In this document: piece by piece, positions 11,141-24,479 of the stretch | Layout of the letters: each line of letters begins with the position of its first letter | Numbering within the stretch: position 1 is the stretch's first letter | Origin: Rattus norvegicus | Taxonomy: Eukaryota; Chordata; Mammalia; Rodentia; Muridae | Assembly (NCBI RefSeq): GCF_036323735.1 | Contig: NC_086021.1 | Span: 158,940,976 to 159,004,975 of the forward strand | DNA: 64,000 nucleotides | Direction: 5' to 3' | Notes under the pieces: model-generated | The model's database searches: none | Told to the model about the DNA's origin: nothing | Seen by the model: the letters and a program-made list of their open reading frames with translations, nothing else | Position numbers and translations under genes: made by a program

Positions 11141-14100
11141 GTAAGAAGGGGTTAAGTACAACAAAGATTAGAAATAGTCAATTATATAATGGTACACTAT
11201 AATACAAGTACCATTGCCTGGGTCTTTCAGCTTTGTATATACCAAAACTTTGGGTCTATGATTACTTGGTTTAAAATAATCTATCTTCAGTAATTTCTCA
11301 CATGTACACATTGTAATTAGATGAGGTTCATTTGTTTCTTCTGCCTCTAACTGCAACAGGGCACTTTCCTGTTAGTCAGGTGAAGTGAGTGCTGTCTCCT
11401 GTGCTTACCCCTTCAAGTAGCCAAAGCTTTGTTCTCCTGCTTCTTACAAATAATTTGGAACTCTTTGAAGTAGGTTACCTATGTTTTATAGATGTTGTTT
11501 ACTAAAGGATATTGCCATATCTTAATGTCAATCAGTCCTGTTGGTTTCCAGTCTCCATAAGTGTGGGTAGCCAAGTCTGCCATCGCATAGTAAGGAAATC
11601 AGTGGCTTGAAATAGAAATTTATTGTCTAGCATCAAAGAGCTGAGGGGAAAAAAGGAACATGACTACTGCTAAATAATGTTGAGGAAAAAAATTATTATA
11701 GTGATGTGGTTGACCATAGCCAAGATGGAGTGCCTTCTGGAAAAAAATCTAGAAGAGACATGAGAAGACTGTCTGAGCCATCTGAGGAGAGGAAGAAGGA
11801 AAGAGGGGAACAAGTTGAAGCAATGAGGAGACACAAAGTTTCAAAAAGCAATTAACCAACATCATATTTCTATTTTATAGGGAAGAAAAGACAAACCCCT
11901 GGGGCTGGGGAAATTTAGGGTGTGGGCTGAGGCATGCCAGCCAGGAGAGACCAAATGACTGAGGGATGTAGAGAAAACCTGGCTGCCAGTTTGATCTTTT
12001 AAATAGACACTTTAGTTATATGTTTCAGGGTTTGAAACCTAACAGTTGCCTGGGTTGTTCAGCCAGAATGCTCTTAGAAACTAGGTTGCTACCACTTACC
12101 TTCAGCTGTTGGATGGCCATCCACAGTCTTTTGGTTTGTAGAGTCATTGTTTCCAATTCTCTCTTTGCATGCATTTTCTTTACTTCTGATTTCCCCTTAC
12201 TCCCTTTCTGCTCTTCCTGTTGCAAATATTGCTTCTCCCATGAACATCAATTGTTTAGTGTCTGCAGACATATGACCTCAAGATGATTAAGCCTTCTAAG
12301 ACCTTTACTTTTGTTAGACTTAAATGTCTCCACAGACTCATGTTTCAATTCTCAGTAGTCCCTTCCCTAGCTAGTATTGCTGTCTGAAGAGACTAAGGAA
12401 ACTTTGAAATGTGAAGCCTCAATCCAATGAGTTGCTCAGTGGGAGACGGATCTTGGCTGTTTTTGATTTGAGATTGTTTTGGGGGAGAGGACACTGTTAG
12501 TCCTCTTTTTTTGTACTCTGAACCTCTGTCCTCTTCCCACACTCTCCTGCAATGGAAAGACATTCTCCTCAAGTACAAAGGGCCCACCTATATTGAATAA
12601 ACCCTGTGAAAGTTAGTTAAAATAAATGATTTCTTAATTTTGTTGTGCCAGGCATTTTATTTCATGAATGATGAAGTAACTAAGACAAATCTAATTTCAA
12701 GGAAGGTCATAATCCTAGCTTTTGGAGGTAGGGCACCAATGAATTTTTTTAGGAGAGCACTATTTAATCTACAGCAGCATACAGCTTACTGTTTTTTCCT
12801 GGACAGAAATAATTCCTCTGAAAACCCAGTTGAAAGTTCAGTTGGAACTGTGCTTTCCTCGCAACCATGGAAGCCTGACATTAATTCCTGTAAGCTTTGA
12901 GGAGGAGAGTGATGTTATGATTAATGCCTGTAATCTTATCACTGTACAATGGATCTTGCACTCATCACTACCTTAGAGACTAAGTCCTAGTAACCTAGAA
13001 TGCATCCTTGTGGCATTAGGACGCAGAATTAAAGTCCTTTCCCTTGGAGATATATAAGCAAGAGTGAGTTCAGTTGTGACTTCTGTCTTTTATGCTTTCT
13101 TTGTCTCTGATTCTACTAAAAGGGCATCTGTTTGTTTTTTTAATGGAACTGCGCAGAAATATCACATGAAAAATGATGGGAAACTTTACTGAAATATTTA
13201 ACAGAGGTTTAAAATGTGATTAAATTCTTGGCTTCAACTGGCCAAGACCAAAAGCAGTAATGCAAATATCAATATTTATCAACCAATAACCAAATACTGA
13301 ATTCAAAACGTGTGAGAGATTTTAGAGTATTTTCAACGCTGGTATTTTCTGATTTCCCAAACAGCACACATAGTTTATTGCAGATCTTGGAACAACGTAC
13401 AATTTAAGATTTCAGTGATGTATTGGCATAGGGTATAAAAGTTGTCTACATGGATGCAAGGAAGCTTGAGTGTTAATTGTTCTGGTAAAGAGGGTTGACT
13501 TTTAGACGGTTCGTTTAAACTGGGTTAAACACACAGCCGGAACTCAGAGTCAAATTGTGTTCTCGTGCTTTCAGTGATCTCTCGGTGAGTTATTGCCTGT
13601 GGAGTGAGGTCCTTACAGCTTCCATGTTGTAGACTGTTTCATTAGCTTTTCCAAACGGATGTCCACACAGACAGTTTAATTCCATCAGTGATCCTCAGTC
13701 CCTGATTAGGAAATTGTCAAAAAACAAAATGAACACAGGAAGGTAGACGGTCTGTGAGGAATGACAACTAAGTTTTACCACTGAGCTCTCAACATGGAAA
13801 CACACATGTATGCACTGAAACCTACATGCTCATGAACACACACAAACCAATACAATCTCTCCTTATCACACAGCTTCTTCTGACTCTTCTTTTTTACTTT
13901 TGTAGGAGACAGTCTCAGGGTCTAGTGCTCATACTGAGTCTGGCGCTTTGATTGATTTTGTTTGGAATTCAGAGCAAGTGCACGTTCATCTCTCTCACTT
14001 TAATGAAATTCTCACTGTCTTTCAGGTCACAGAAAGCCTGTTGCCCCACACCCAAATACAGTGGTCGGCCCTTGGCACTAACCGGCCTGTCCTAGTGTTA

Positions 14101-14335
14101 GCACAGTGCATCACTGCGTCTTCTGTGATGCTGTGTTCAGCTGCTCCTGGTGATTCATTCTAGACTTTACCTCATGTCCCAGTGGCTACTTCTGAGTCCG
14201 GCTTGCTGAGACTCCTGTCTGAGGTGATGATTTTGATGGAAATTCTGTGCAATTCTTTTGATGATTTTCATGAACATTGGCATTCTTTTCATTGTGGTGC
14301 TAATTTTATTCAAATAATTAAGACACAATATTTTT
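11141..14335. other. No recognisable gene; one possible old LTR
   Basis: The part at about 12,290-12,640 ends in two AATAAA-type signals (aataaaccctgtgaaa, aaataaatgattt) and reads like a diverged MaLR-type LTR, but I cannot secure its ends. The rest is unassigned. Confidence 0.3.
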
Positions 14336-14524
14336 TATAAAATTTTTTATTTATTTCAGGCATATGAGTATACTGTAGCTGTCTTCAGACACACCAGAAG
14401 AAGGCATTGGATCCCATTACAGATGGTTGTGAGCCACCATGTGGTTGCTGGGAATTGAACTCAGGACCTCTGGAAGAAAAGTCACTGCTCTTAACCACTG
14501 AAAAATCTCTATCTCTCCAGCCCC
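14336..14524 (-). mobile_element. B2 SINE
   Basis: The antisense of a nearly full-length B2: T/A-rich tail side first, then gtatactgtagctgtcttcag, acaccagaagaaggcattgg, ccaccatgtggttgctggga, attgaactcaggacctctgg and ctctccagcccc at the tRNA-derived head. Confidence 0.92.
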
Positions 14525-14686
14525 ACAATCTTTTTAATATTACAGAGATTGATTGTAATTTAAATAACTAAGTAGAATTTTTATTGTTTTCTTTATGGAA
14601 TTAGTGAACCCAAAAGTTGCTTGACATATTCTGAACTAGTTGCAAAAGTATCAGAACAACAGAAAGATTTTGTATATAAATTTAGC

Positions 14687-14800
14687 TAGATGGCTGCTCA
14701 AAGGCTGAACTGGAAAAGACACTTGTTTCCAAGGCTGATGATTTGAGTTCAATCTCTGGGAATCATCTACTGGTAGGAAAGAAAGGACTCCTACAAGGGA
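14687..14800 (+). mobile_element. tRNA-derived rodent SINE (B2/B4-like)
   Basis: agatggctgctcaaaggctg, ccaaggctgatgatttgagt and tcaatctctgggaatcatct carry the A-box/B-box arrangement of rodent tRNA-related SINEs. It is diverged, and the subfamily was not assigned. Confidence 0.55.
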
Positions 14801-17055
14801 AATGGTAGAGTCTCAGAAGATGTCTTCATTGCTAGGAGAGAAGGTCAAGGATTGTTCATGATCTTTCTGTCTTGGTTCTGGTGATGGGTCAAGGATGAAA
14901 ATTAGTTTTTATCAATAGCAAGAGCCATTCCCACGACTAAAATGTCACAGACATTGGTTTTACCTGTAGAGATTAATTTTTTTAAATTTTATTTTTAAAA
15001 TATTTACATACATTATTTGCTTTGTCTTTTTATATAGATTATTTCTTCTGCTCAAAAAGAATACTCAGGATGTAGCAATGGAAATAGAAAACTTCAGGAG
15101 TAAACTTGGATTGGTAAGTCCTAACCTGTATCTGTAAGTATGTAAAACAGGGATGTAGAGAAATTAAAATGAAAACTTTTATGAAAGCCCAGGAGTCCAT
15201 ATAATAGAAGAATGAATTTCCAACCATAAACCCCATTGTCTTAGGTTCCACAGAAGTAGCATGCTGGTTGTTCCACCCTGTTTTCCTGAAGACATATCTG
15301 TAATTTTATTCTGATTTAATAACTATCAATTTTATATGATTATGGCATCAGTATTCCTTTATATATGTACAGGTGTATTTTGGTCATGCACCCCTCCCCC
15401 ATTGTTTCTAATACTGCTTCTAATACCTGGTAAACCTACAATTCTTCTCAATGAATAGCCTTCCCCTTTTCAGATCTTTCTTTGTTTTGTGTGTTTGATG
15501 AACTAGTTTTAAATAGGGTTGCTATGTGACTGGGGTTGGAGGTTATTCACTAGGACATAAACATGTCCCTCGGAAAGAGCACAGCATTGAATGTGGCAAT
15601 CATTGAATGTTAAAGACTTTTCAGTATAGAACCTGACAAATAACCCCTTATTCTCATGTAGGTGGATTGATAAGTCTAATGGCCACATTCTCTCATAAAG
15701 TCAGTGCTTCACAGCAATTAGTCCCATCACCTGTAACTCATATTCTTTCTTCCCTCTTTCCATGGTGTCTTCTTAGCATTGAAGGATAGCTATTCATGTT
15801 CTGCTTAAGGCTGGGCACACAATGGTTGAATACTTCCAGCACTTTAATCATTTCTCAATATCATTATGATTCAATAATCAATAATATGTTTATTGTTGTC
15901 ACCAATTTCCTTTGCATAAAATACAACAATCACCCATGTAATGGAGAAAGGGAAGGTGTGAGAAATCATTCCACCCTTCTCCAGCATTCTAGTCAGAGAG
16001 ACATTTCAGAAGCCTTTAGGCATTGGTGGGACCACAAAACCCAATATCAGATCCCTCCCAAGTGACTCAGCGTGACCAATAGCAGAATCACCAGCATCCC
16101 TCAAAATGGGAACTCCATTCTAGCCCTATTGGTTGATGGAGAACCATCAAGTTGACTGTCTGAGTATGACCATTCACACAAGATCTCCAATCTGCTGCCG
16201 AGTGTCTTTGAGTCACAGTGTGATTTACTGTGAAACTATTTGGGCAACTTGGGGAGCTGATGGAAGCCAGAACTTTTGCATCTTAAAAACATGCATGCAC
16301 AAATTAAGGATGCTTTTATTTTTAACGGTCTCAGGGTTGTACTCCCTTGTCTGTTTCCTAGGCCTTACCACTCTCTGTGTGTGTTCTGGCATGCTGGGAG
16401 GTCATGTCTTCTATAAACATGTGAGGTGACCACTCTTGGCATTCTGCAGTCTGGCGCATTGACAATCTGGTAGCTGGATATGGATGAAGAACCTGTGGAG
16501 AGGGGACAGAAAAGGTGGGCAACTTTTGCAATGTGAATAAATAAAAATCTTAATAATAATCTTCATTATTATTAATGATATTATAAAGAAAAAAGGCAAA
16601 TAGAGCCTTGAAGTTGTCCGCTGGCCTTCACATGCAACTGCATCATTGCTACATTAACATTCACAAATTATTCAATCTCAAAGGCATTCTGATAATTAAG
16701 AAATAAGGAGGTGTAAAACTTTTACACACTGTGATATTCTACCCTGGTGTTCTTAAAAAGAGAGCTAAAAGGTTGTCAAATGAATGGTGACCAGTGGGAG
16801 GGGCAAGTAACTAAGGTGGGGCAATTAAAGAGGAAGGGTCAAATAAGGAGTGACTGTAAGGAGCATCGCATGAATTATTTGAGACAATGGCACTATTCTT
16901 TCTCTTGATCACAGCAGTTTTCATACAATTCTATTTGTTTTGATTCACAAAACTGAATTTGAAAAGGTCCAATTTTACTGTGGATTACTGAAAATAAACT
17001 TGAGGTGAGCATCCTGTCAGAGTCACTGGGTCACAAATATACAAGCACTATTATT
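14801..17055. other. No recognisable gene or repeat
   Basis: AT-rich, apparently single-copy sequence. A faint B1-like phrase at 15,808-15,845 is too weak to annotate. Confidence 0.4.
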
Positions 17056-17059
17056 GAAA

Positions 17060-17094
<35 letters not shown>

Positions 17095-17097
17095 ATT
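17056..17097. repeat. (AAAT)n microsatellite
   Basis: About ten uninterrupted AAAT units. Confidence 0.98.
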
Positions 17098-17761
17098 TTA
17101 TTAGGGAACTCAAGTCTCAGATAGAATAGCCATAAAAGTCAGAGGTCAATGAAATGAATTCTTTCTACGCCAGTTCTATCAATTCTGTATCTTTCCCCAT
17201 TTGATGTCAGTTTTGAGTATTTTCTTTTGTGTTTATAGTATCAGATGGTAATAAGTGCCACCATGGCTCCTGGGGGAAGGAAATGTCATACAAATAGGAT
17301 GTAGTAACCAACTACCAATCCATACTGCCTAGTAACAACAAGATCTGTGGAGGACAAATGAGGGATCTTCCATTTTTGATTCTAGAAGGAACTAGAGTAT
17401 CAGGAACCTGGGTAGAGGATGTGACAAATCTTTAAATTTATACTAGGGGGAATTAAAGTGGCCTACAATGTTCAGGAAAGTTAAAAGATGAGAAGATAGA
17501 GTTCTCTGTGTTAGGCAGATAAGGGCACTTGGTATAATCCTCATGACTATAATATTTTGAAATTTCAAATAGGCCAAACATAGTGAGAAATTCACAAAAG
17601 AGTGAGATTTGGAGAAAGTGAAAAGGATGAGAAGGATCAGAGGAAACACACAGAGAATCACATGGAAGGGAAAAAATCTATAAATGTTCACAGAAGACAC
17701 AATTCTAGAGGGAAATCCATGTTTAGAAAGAAAGGAAACAATATCCTTTAGGAGGGTAACG

Positions 17762-17975
17762 CTTTTTTTGTTTTGTTTGTTTTTGTTTTTTGTTTGGTTT
17801 GTTTTTGTTTTTTGTTTTGTTTTGATCTTTGTTTTGTTTTCTGAATCAGACTCTCACTACATAGCTTTCTCCATCCTGCAACTTTTACTATGTGGACAAG
17901 GCTGGCTTGGATTCACAGAGATCTATCATCCAAAGGAGGGGTTGACATCAAGTGCCAATACTTTAATAGATGTCT
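17762..17975 (-). mobile_element. B1 SINE with T/G-rich tail side
   Basis: A (TTTTG)n-like tract at 17,762-17,835 is the antisense of the A-rich tail. It is followed by cagactctcactacatagct, a duplicated tatgtggacaaggctggctt and ggattcacagagatctatca, which is antisense B1. The body is diverged. Confidence 0.8.
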
Positions 17976-19251
17976 TTTGGCTTCTAAAATAGCAGTTACA
18001 GATTTTATGAGGAAATATCTCTCTGTAACGGTGTTGTTTCTTTGTTTTATGTTTTGGTGTTTGCAGTATTTTATCACTTTGCTGACTTGCTCATGGTAGC
18101 TAACACAGAACAGTTTATGTACCATGTCTGTGAGATCACTGAGAAGGGCATGGGCAGAGCTTTAGGCTCTTGTGATATTGCACTGTGTCCTAAGGAGCTA
18201 AGGGTCAGGCCACGACAGATGAGACACTCTGTGGAGAATGGCTTGGACACCTGAGCCACAATACTAATACCCCAAGCATACAATGTGCATGCTTTTTTTA
18301 GTGCAGTCATAACACAGACATCACTACATGCGTGCATGATGCCCCCAAGAACATACCATTAACTTAGAAATGGCTAACACATTCCATCAGGTGCTAGGCC
18401 TGTTATCAAGAAGCCCAATATAAGAAATAGGGTAAGATGTGAGTTTACAGCACAAGCCCAGTTGCCATGGGTCTAGAAGAAGTAAGTTTTAGGTTGACCT
18501 CACAATGCTCTGAATGAACTGGTAGCCAGGATGCCACTGGAATAAGGCCCAATAGAAGAAACGCAATACTTAGCAGCCCAATGGCATGCTGCTCCATTGT
18601 TGTCTGGTTCATGGGACACCAATCCCATGCTGACATCAGGGAGGACTGGTAGCTGCTACAACAGGTACGCCTCCTGTACCTCCTTGGCAATAGAGGGTCC
18701 CATAGCATGGTGATGTCTAATGCAGGTCGAGTACTCAGGATCCCATGTCATAGTGGTCTGCAGGCTGTAGTTCTAAAAGCACAGGCACTGGCAGACCAAG
18801 GACACTCTACATGCAGTGCTCTACATGAAGGATTGGGGAACGCAACACTTTCATTTAGTCTATGCCTTCTTTATCTAGCAAAACTCTTAACCCATTCCAT
18901 CCATCTATCCCTCTAGGTGTCTGTTTTCCTACTCTCTTCCTAATATGTTCTTGTCTGATGTCCTAGACATGTCTTCTCTGGTATCCCATTACCTGGCTGT
19001 TTCCCAAACTGTCTGTATTCAAGTCTACTCAGAGGATTAGCTGATAAATGGTATCTCCAAACTATGATACCCGATGACATCTACATTTACAATCTAATTT
19101 AATGATTACTGATAGATTCACTTGTAGTCATAGCTACCATTGTGAGAGATTCAGTACCTGGACATTAGATGGAAGTGTGCGGTTTCAGGACACCTCACCC
19201 CAGGGTGCAAACAGGAAGAAAAACTTTCCATTTATGTATTTATTTGTGTAT
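17976..19251. other. Unassigned sequence
   Basis: The minus-strand frames at 18,074-18,337 and 18,445-18,708 (87 codons each) show a hydrophobic stretch but no domain I recognise. The frame breaks between them. Confidence 0.35.
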
Positions 19252-19296
19252 TTATCTATCTATCTATCTATCATCTATCTATCTATCTATCTATCT
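19252..19296. repeat. (TCTA)n microsatellite
   Basis: tatc repeats with one interruption (atcatc) near the middle. Confidence 0.98.
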
Positions 19297-20362
19297 TCAC
19301 CTTTACATTTGTACCACAGCACCCCTTTCTTCCCAATCTCATCTCACAAGTCAGTGACAACTCCCTGCTCCATTTTTTGAAGCGCCTTCATGAAGACCAA
19401 GGTGTAATCTGTTACTTATGACTTGGAAGGGCTACGTCCAGTCCATGTATATTGTTTGGTTAATGGTTCAATCTCTGGGAGCCCTCAAGGTTTGAGGTTA
19501 GTTGAGTGTCTTGGACCAAAATATGAGCTAGATTGAATATTTTGTACTCCGCACCAATGAAGAGACCATTAATTCTTTTTCTGTCTCTGTAACGCCTCTA
19601 TTATTTTGACAGGTATGAGACATGGTCCAGGAATGGAGTCCTGTGAGAAGACTTCTGAGTGCTTGTGAGAATATTTCTAAGGGTCCGATGGCCTTGTGAC
19701 CAAAGTTTCTTCAAGATCCCAAATTGTCCATGGACCATGTTTTCATGCTCCTTCCTGGTGTTTTGGAATGAGTTTACTTCACATTTCTCATTATTGCTTC
19801 CTGTTGAAATTTAACTAAGTGTTTAAACTACCCTTTATATGCCTTTATGGAAAAACATAATTTGGCAACTTGTAGCTAGTTCTTGTGATTGTACACAGCT
19901 TGAACTCAGGAGAATTATATATTGAACTTGAGAGTGATTCCAATATCTGAGGCTTTGAAAGAAAATGGCTTTAGTATAAGCCTTTAATACACGTTATGTT
20001 GGGGTCCATTCTCCTAGGTCCCACTGCCTGTAGAGCACTGGCAGACAGGTGTGAATAAACTGGGGAAACAAAGCCCAGAGGCAGGAGGAACTTAAGGTTA
20101 CATCGTATTTTAGTATTGAGCTCCTTGAAAACACACAGGTATTATATTTTCAATATTAATGGTACTAGGGCTGCACTATCAATTCATAATTTTACATTGG
20201 GTGACGGCAAATGTAAACATTTTTATTGTTAGGTCACAATGCTGTATTTGTCCCTGCCCTTAATCTGCATGTTGGGATGACAGTGACTCTGGAGGAGTTG
20301 CAGCACTTGTTATGGGACGCTTACTTTCGGCGTTAATTTTAACAAAAATTAGTTCTATTATT
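19297..20362. other. No recognisable gene or repeat
   Basis: No long frame or familiar element seen. Confidence 0.4.
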
Positions 20363-20694
20363 GTCTTAGTTAGGCTTTGACTTCTGTGAACAGACACCAT
20401 GGCCATGGTAACTCCTATAAGGACAATATTCAATTGGGGTTGTCTTACAGGTTCAGAGGTTCAGTCCATTGTCATCAGGGCAGGAGCATGACAGCATCCA
20501 GATAGGGATGGCACAGGCTGAGCTGAGAGTTCTCCATGTTCATCTGAAGGCTGATAACAGAATACTAGCTTCCTGGCAGCCAGGATGAGGGTCTTAATTC
20601 CCAAACCCAGAGTGACACACCTACGTCAGCAAGGCCATGCCTCCCAACAGTGCCAGTCCCAGGGCCAAGCACATAGAAACCATCACAGTATAGT
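20363..20694 (+). mobile_element. Rodent interspersed repeat, copy 3 (best preserved)
   Basis: It begins tgtcttagttaggctttgac, then has gacaccatggccatggtaac, gaggttcagtccattgtcat, gaactcc-type spacing and aaggctgataacagaatac. Near the end come gtgacacacctacgtcagc and gccaagcacatagaaaccat. It defines the full extent of the family also seen at 6,419, 8,140 and 52,080. Confidence 0.7.
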
Positions 20695-22724
20695 TTTGCA
20701 ATTATAATTACAGTATTTCATCATGTAGCCATCTTTATCTTTGTTTAGACTGGAGTTTGTTCTATAAACCAGGATTCCCTCAAGTCACAGAGCTCCATCT
20801 TCCTCTGCATCATGGTTCAGTTCTTCATTTATTGATTAAAGTCACTGCTCCATAGCACACTCATATAAAATAGCACTGTGGTCACTGTTAGTTTCATGTA
20901 TGATTGTCCCTGTCAGTTTATAACTTTTTCGCATCATCTTATAGAGAACTTGGCGTCGCTTCCCAGGTCTACTGTTAGAGTAAAACCCGTAAATTCTCAG
21001 TGCCCATGTACACAGCAGGTGAGGGGGTAGAGAGAGGGGACTTGAGCATCACCCTACACGGACTTGGCTCCTGCCAGGGCAGAGATGCATCGCCCTCAGT
21101 GAGGAAGGTCTGCAAACTTCCAGAGACAGTGTCCTTCTACAACAAGGGGGCAGAGTCAAGGGCTGGATGTTCCAGGAACCAACAGCCATTTTTATTTTTC
21201 TTGTGTTGCTTAGTTCATGGACTCGTGAGCATCTGGATCTGGCCTTCCTTCTAGGTGAGGATGTAGTAGCCTCTTCATTCAAAGAGACCTGAAAACATGG
21301 GTTTACAGTAAAAAGTACAAAGTGTTCTGTTGTCCATTCTGTGTAGTAGGCCACCGATTTCTATTGGCCTGAGCCAGGGAGCAACACCTGAGTGCCTCTC
21401 TTCCACTCAGGGTGTATCATTCAAAGAGTTAGCTGTATCTCTGGCCTTGTTTATGAGGCTGGTCTCAGGCTTTGGCAATGCTGTGTGTTGTTGTTGATGA
21501 TTTTCAGTATCTCTAGCATGGACTTTTGGAAAGTTCATATTTGTGTAACAAAAGTATCTGTTTATTCATAGTACAATAAAAAGAACAATATAGCAGTAAC
21601 AGTCACAGCACCAGGAGCAGCATCAGGAGCAAGGACATTGTAATTGCAAGATCCTTTGTGGTACCTATGCAAATATAAAAAAAATAGTTGTTCTACACAT
21701 ATGTCCCAGGAGGCAGAAAACTCCATTTCCAGCTAGATATACTTGAATGTATCTGTGTCTTTTCATTTGCTGGAAGTATGACAAATCACTATGTCCTACC
21801 AGCAGTAAACCACCTAGTCATAAGAGGGGACCTTGCTGTTTTCCCACCTATAATTCCCCACCCCTCTGTTGTCTCCTGTGACTGTCTGCATCCTCAGCAA
21901 GTTGCTCTCCACTCTGTGGTATGAGCTCCAGGGACCACAGCACCTCCTACAACACTTGACACAGACACATGGAAGGGTCTCTTAATAGAAATGTGCAGGA
22001 CTTAAGCTCTGGCTGTGCTGGCTCTGAGCTGGGTTTGAGTCTCTAATTCCTCCTGAGTGTTCCACTCTTTCCTTCACTATATTTACCTCCATCCTCCACA
22101 ACTCTAGGGCTACCATCCTCTGCTTTCTACATCTCGTTCAAATATTTTAGGACTCCTGTTAGGAGTAAGGACAGGATGGGTTTTCTATCTGGGCTATATC
22201 AATGAATGAATCTTGCTGATACATTATCAACACCTATATTTATGTCACGAATATAGGATTCAAAAAAGAATCCAGTATTCAAAGCATACATGACTAAGTA
22301 GAAAAGGGTTTCATTACCATATTACCTACATGTGTTAGCTGGTTTCTCTGTGACCTCCCTCATTTGCTGCCATGATTTTAATTCGCTCAATAGTTGTTAG
22401 GATTTTGATTGTTTTGTTTTATTTTGTTTTATGCGTGGAGGCATTTTAAATTACTATTGATGGTACCCTTTTTCCTGCTTTCTCAGGGCAAGACCAAAGT
22501 TGAACATGACACACTGATATTTGATATGCTCCTGAGGGTCTGTTTCCCAGGAGGATGGGCGGCTGTCCTCTGAGCAATTTAAGCTGGGTTCCCACCATGG
22601 GCTTTCTTGCTGGAAAAGAAACACAAGGAACATGGGCTTGGGTCTAGATTCTGAGTGTTATCCATGCAGTCTGGTAATAATCATGATTTGTGAAGACATA
22701 CTTAATGATTATACACCAGAGCAG
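20695..22724. other. No recognisable gene
   Basis: A 101-codon minus-strand frame at 21,049-21,354 is Arg/Ser-rich and unrecognised. Around 22,340-22,400 the minus strand reads weakly like the end of the kinase domain of the array to the right, but not well enough to annotate. Confidence 0.35.
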
Positions 22725-22960
22725 ACACTAATCTCAGTCCCTCTCCAAGTTCTCTTCCTGAAGTGAAGCATATGGACATTCTAGTGTGCAATTTGCCTGG
22801 TAAATTTCCTCTTCGGGAAAGGTCCTCTTCAGTAAAGAAAGTGGGGGGAGTACATTACGTTTTCTTCAGTCTTTTCTCTCCAGACAGATCAGGTAGCTGG
22901 TCCAAGAGAAGGTGTGAAGGGAGGGTCCCTCATCCTTCTTTTAATGCAGAGGAAGGTTCG
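22725..22960 (-). pseudogene. Kinase-array fragment (tail segment)
   Basis: The stretch ctccagacagatcaggtagc, tggtccaagagaaggtgtga, agggagggtccc at about 22,879-22,930 parallels 37,838-37,892 of the best kinase unit. The segment before it parallels 41,095-41,155. It is a diverged piece of the region C-terminal to the kinase domain. No frame is open. Confidence 0.4.
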
Positions 22961-23799
22961 GAGCTTATTCAGGGGATATTAGACAACCCTAGCCTCTATT
23001 GTAATTACCTTTTCACTGACAGGTGGACTTCTTTTGTATAATGATGGGATACTTTTTGTACCCCATGAAAAACATTTTGAAGGCAACATTGAGATCTGGT
23101 TCCCTTAGGATTTTGACTGACAAAATCTTTGACGTGTGTCCATCAAAGAACAAGCAAGGGTGTCCAATACACATATGAATGTAGGCACTTCATGACACTC
23201 ACTGCTATTAGTATTTGATGTAGTATAAATGTATGTGTTATGCAAAACAATCCAGGACTCATATTTCAGGAAGAAGTCTGAGATTGGGAACCCCAAATTC
23301 TGTCTTTCTGATAGGGGTGTGAATGCTTACTAATTCTTAGAGGACCACTCCAAGGCTCAACTTGTAAATGTGATCTAATTCTGCTCCTTAGAAGCAGAGA
23401 AGGTTGGAGAGGTCATGAATCCGTCAGGGTTCATCCCTGACTTTTATGGTGTTCAAATTTGTGCTGCCAATAAGGTCATCTTTTCCAGGATTAAGCAGGT
23501 TTTCTTTTCGTGGTTTTGTTGCTCAAAAAGGCCTTGATCTTTTGTATTCCCTATCACATTAAGAACATTTCTAATGCTGCCTTTGAGCAATGTCCCTATG
23601 GATTTTCTCTTAAAAGAATCATTGATGATTTTACATGACTGGGCATGCACAGGTGTGTCGTGATATGATGATTGTTGCTCTCCTTGTAGCCTCATTGTTG
23701 GTATTTCATTAAGTGGATCTTCCAGCTCTTAAGAGAGTTTACTGTGTGAGTATATTTAAAAAAAACAATATATATTGTTCATGAACAATACCTGTTATT

Positions 23800-24130
23800 T
23801 GAATTTCCTGTCACTGTGAATGTAAATGCATTGTCACTAAAAAGCAGAGGACGACCGAAAGGCCCAAGGTATCAGTGGGAAGCCCTTCAGATAATGCTCC
23901 TGACCACCCATGCAGCACAGTATTTGCCTTATTCACACCATTGCACAGCCATCAAAGTTGCTACTCATGATCTGTTTCACTGGAGGATGGGTGCTGTCTG
24001 TAAGCATTCTACGCTTGTGTTCTTACTCTGGACGTCTTCACTAGAAAGGGCCTCAATGCACAGAGGAGCCTGTGGTTGGCCTAGGTTCTTTGTGCTATCA
24101 GTGATCATAGTTTGAAGTCGGTAAATGTGT
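23800..24130 (-). pseudogene. Kinase-array fragment (3' tail)
   Basis: This shares ordered blocks with units at 24.5, 37.1 and 42.2 kb. They are ttgaatttcctgtcactgtg, tatcagtgggaagcccttca, gtttcactggaggatgggtg, ttctacgcttgtgttcttac and ggcctaggttctttgtgcta. The kinase portion of this unit is not visible. Minus orientation is inferred from the better units. Confidence 0.5.
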
Positions 24131-24479
24131 GCTTGTTGATAATAATCCCTTAGATCTCAGGATCCACCCAGTCTCTCTGCGAGTCCTGTTTTGTGACAAG
24201 TCTTAAGTGATAAGGTCAGTCTTTTTCTGGTAGTGTCCTCTTTACCATGTTTAGGGTAGTAGCAGTGGCAAGTGTAGACACACTGGCTCCCCTCTTGAGA
24301 AGCAGAGGGAGCTCAGGAGGTTTTACCTGGGACTTTGTTCCCTCTGTCTATTGTGTTCAAATATTCATTGGCAAATCAAATAATTATGTAGGATTAAATG
24401 TGGTTCAATGTATTTTGTTGCTTGAGGGTCTACTTGATACCCTGTATTTCGCACCGCATTTAATATAATTATTATTGCA

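Noticed and set aside
22340..22400. A minus-strand KIMAANEGGH phrase resembling the end of the kinase domain
   Set aside because: Too short and isolated; neighbouring kinase features could not be read.
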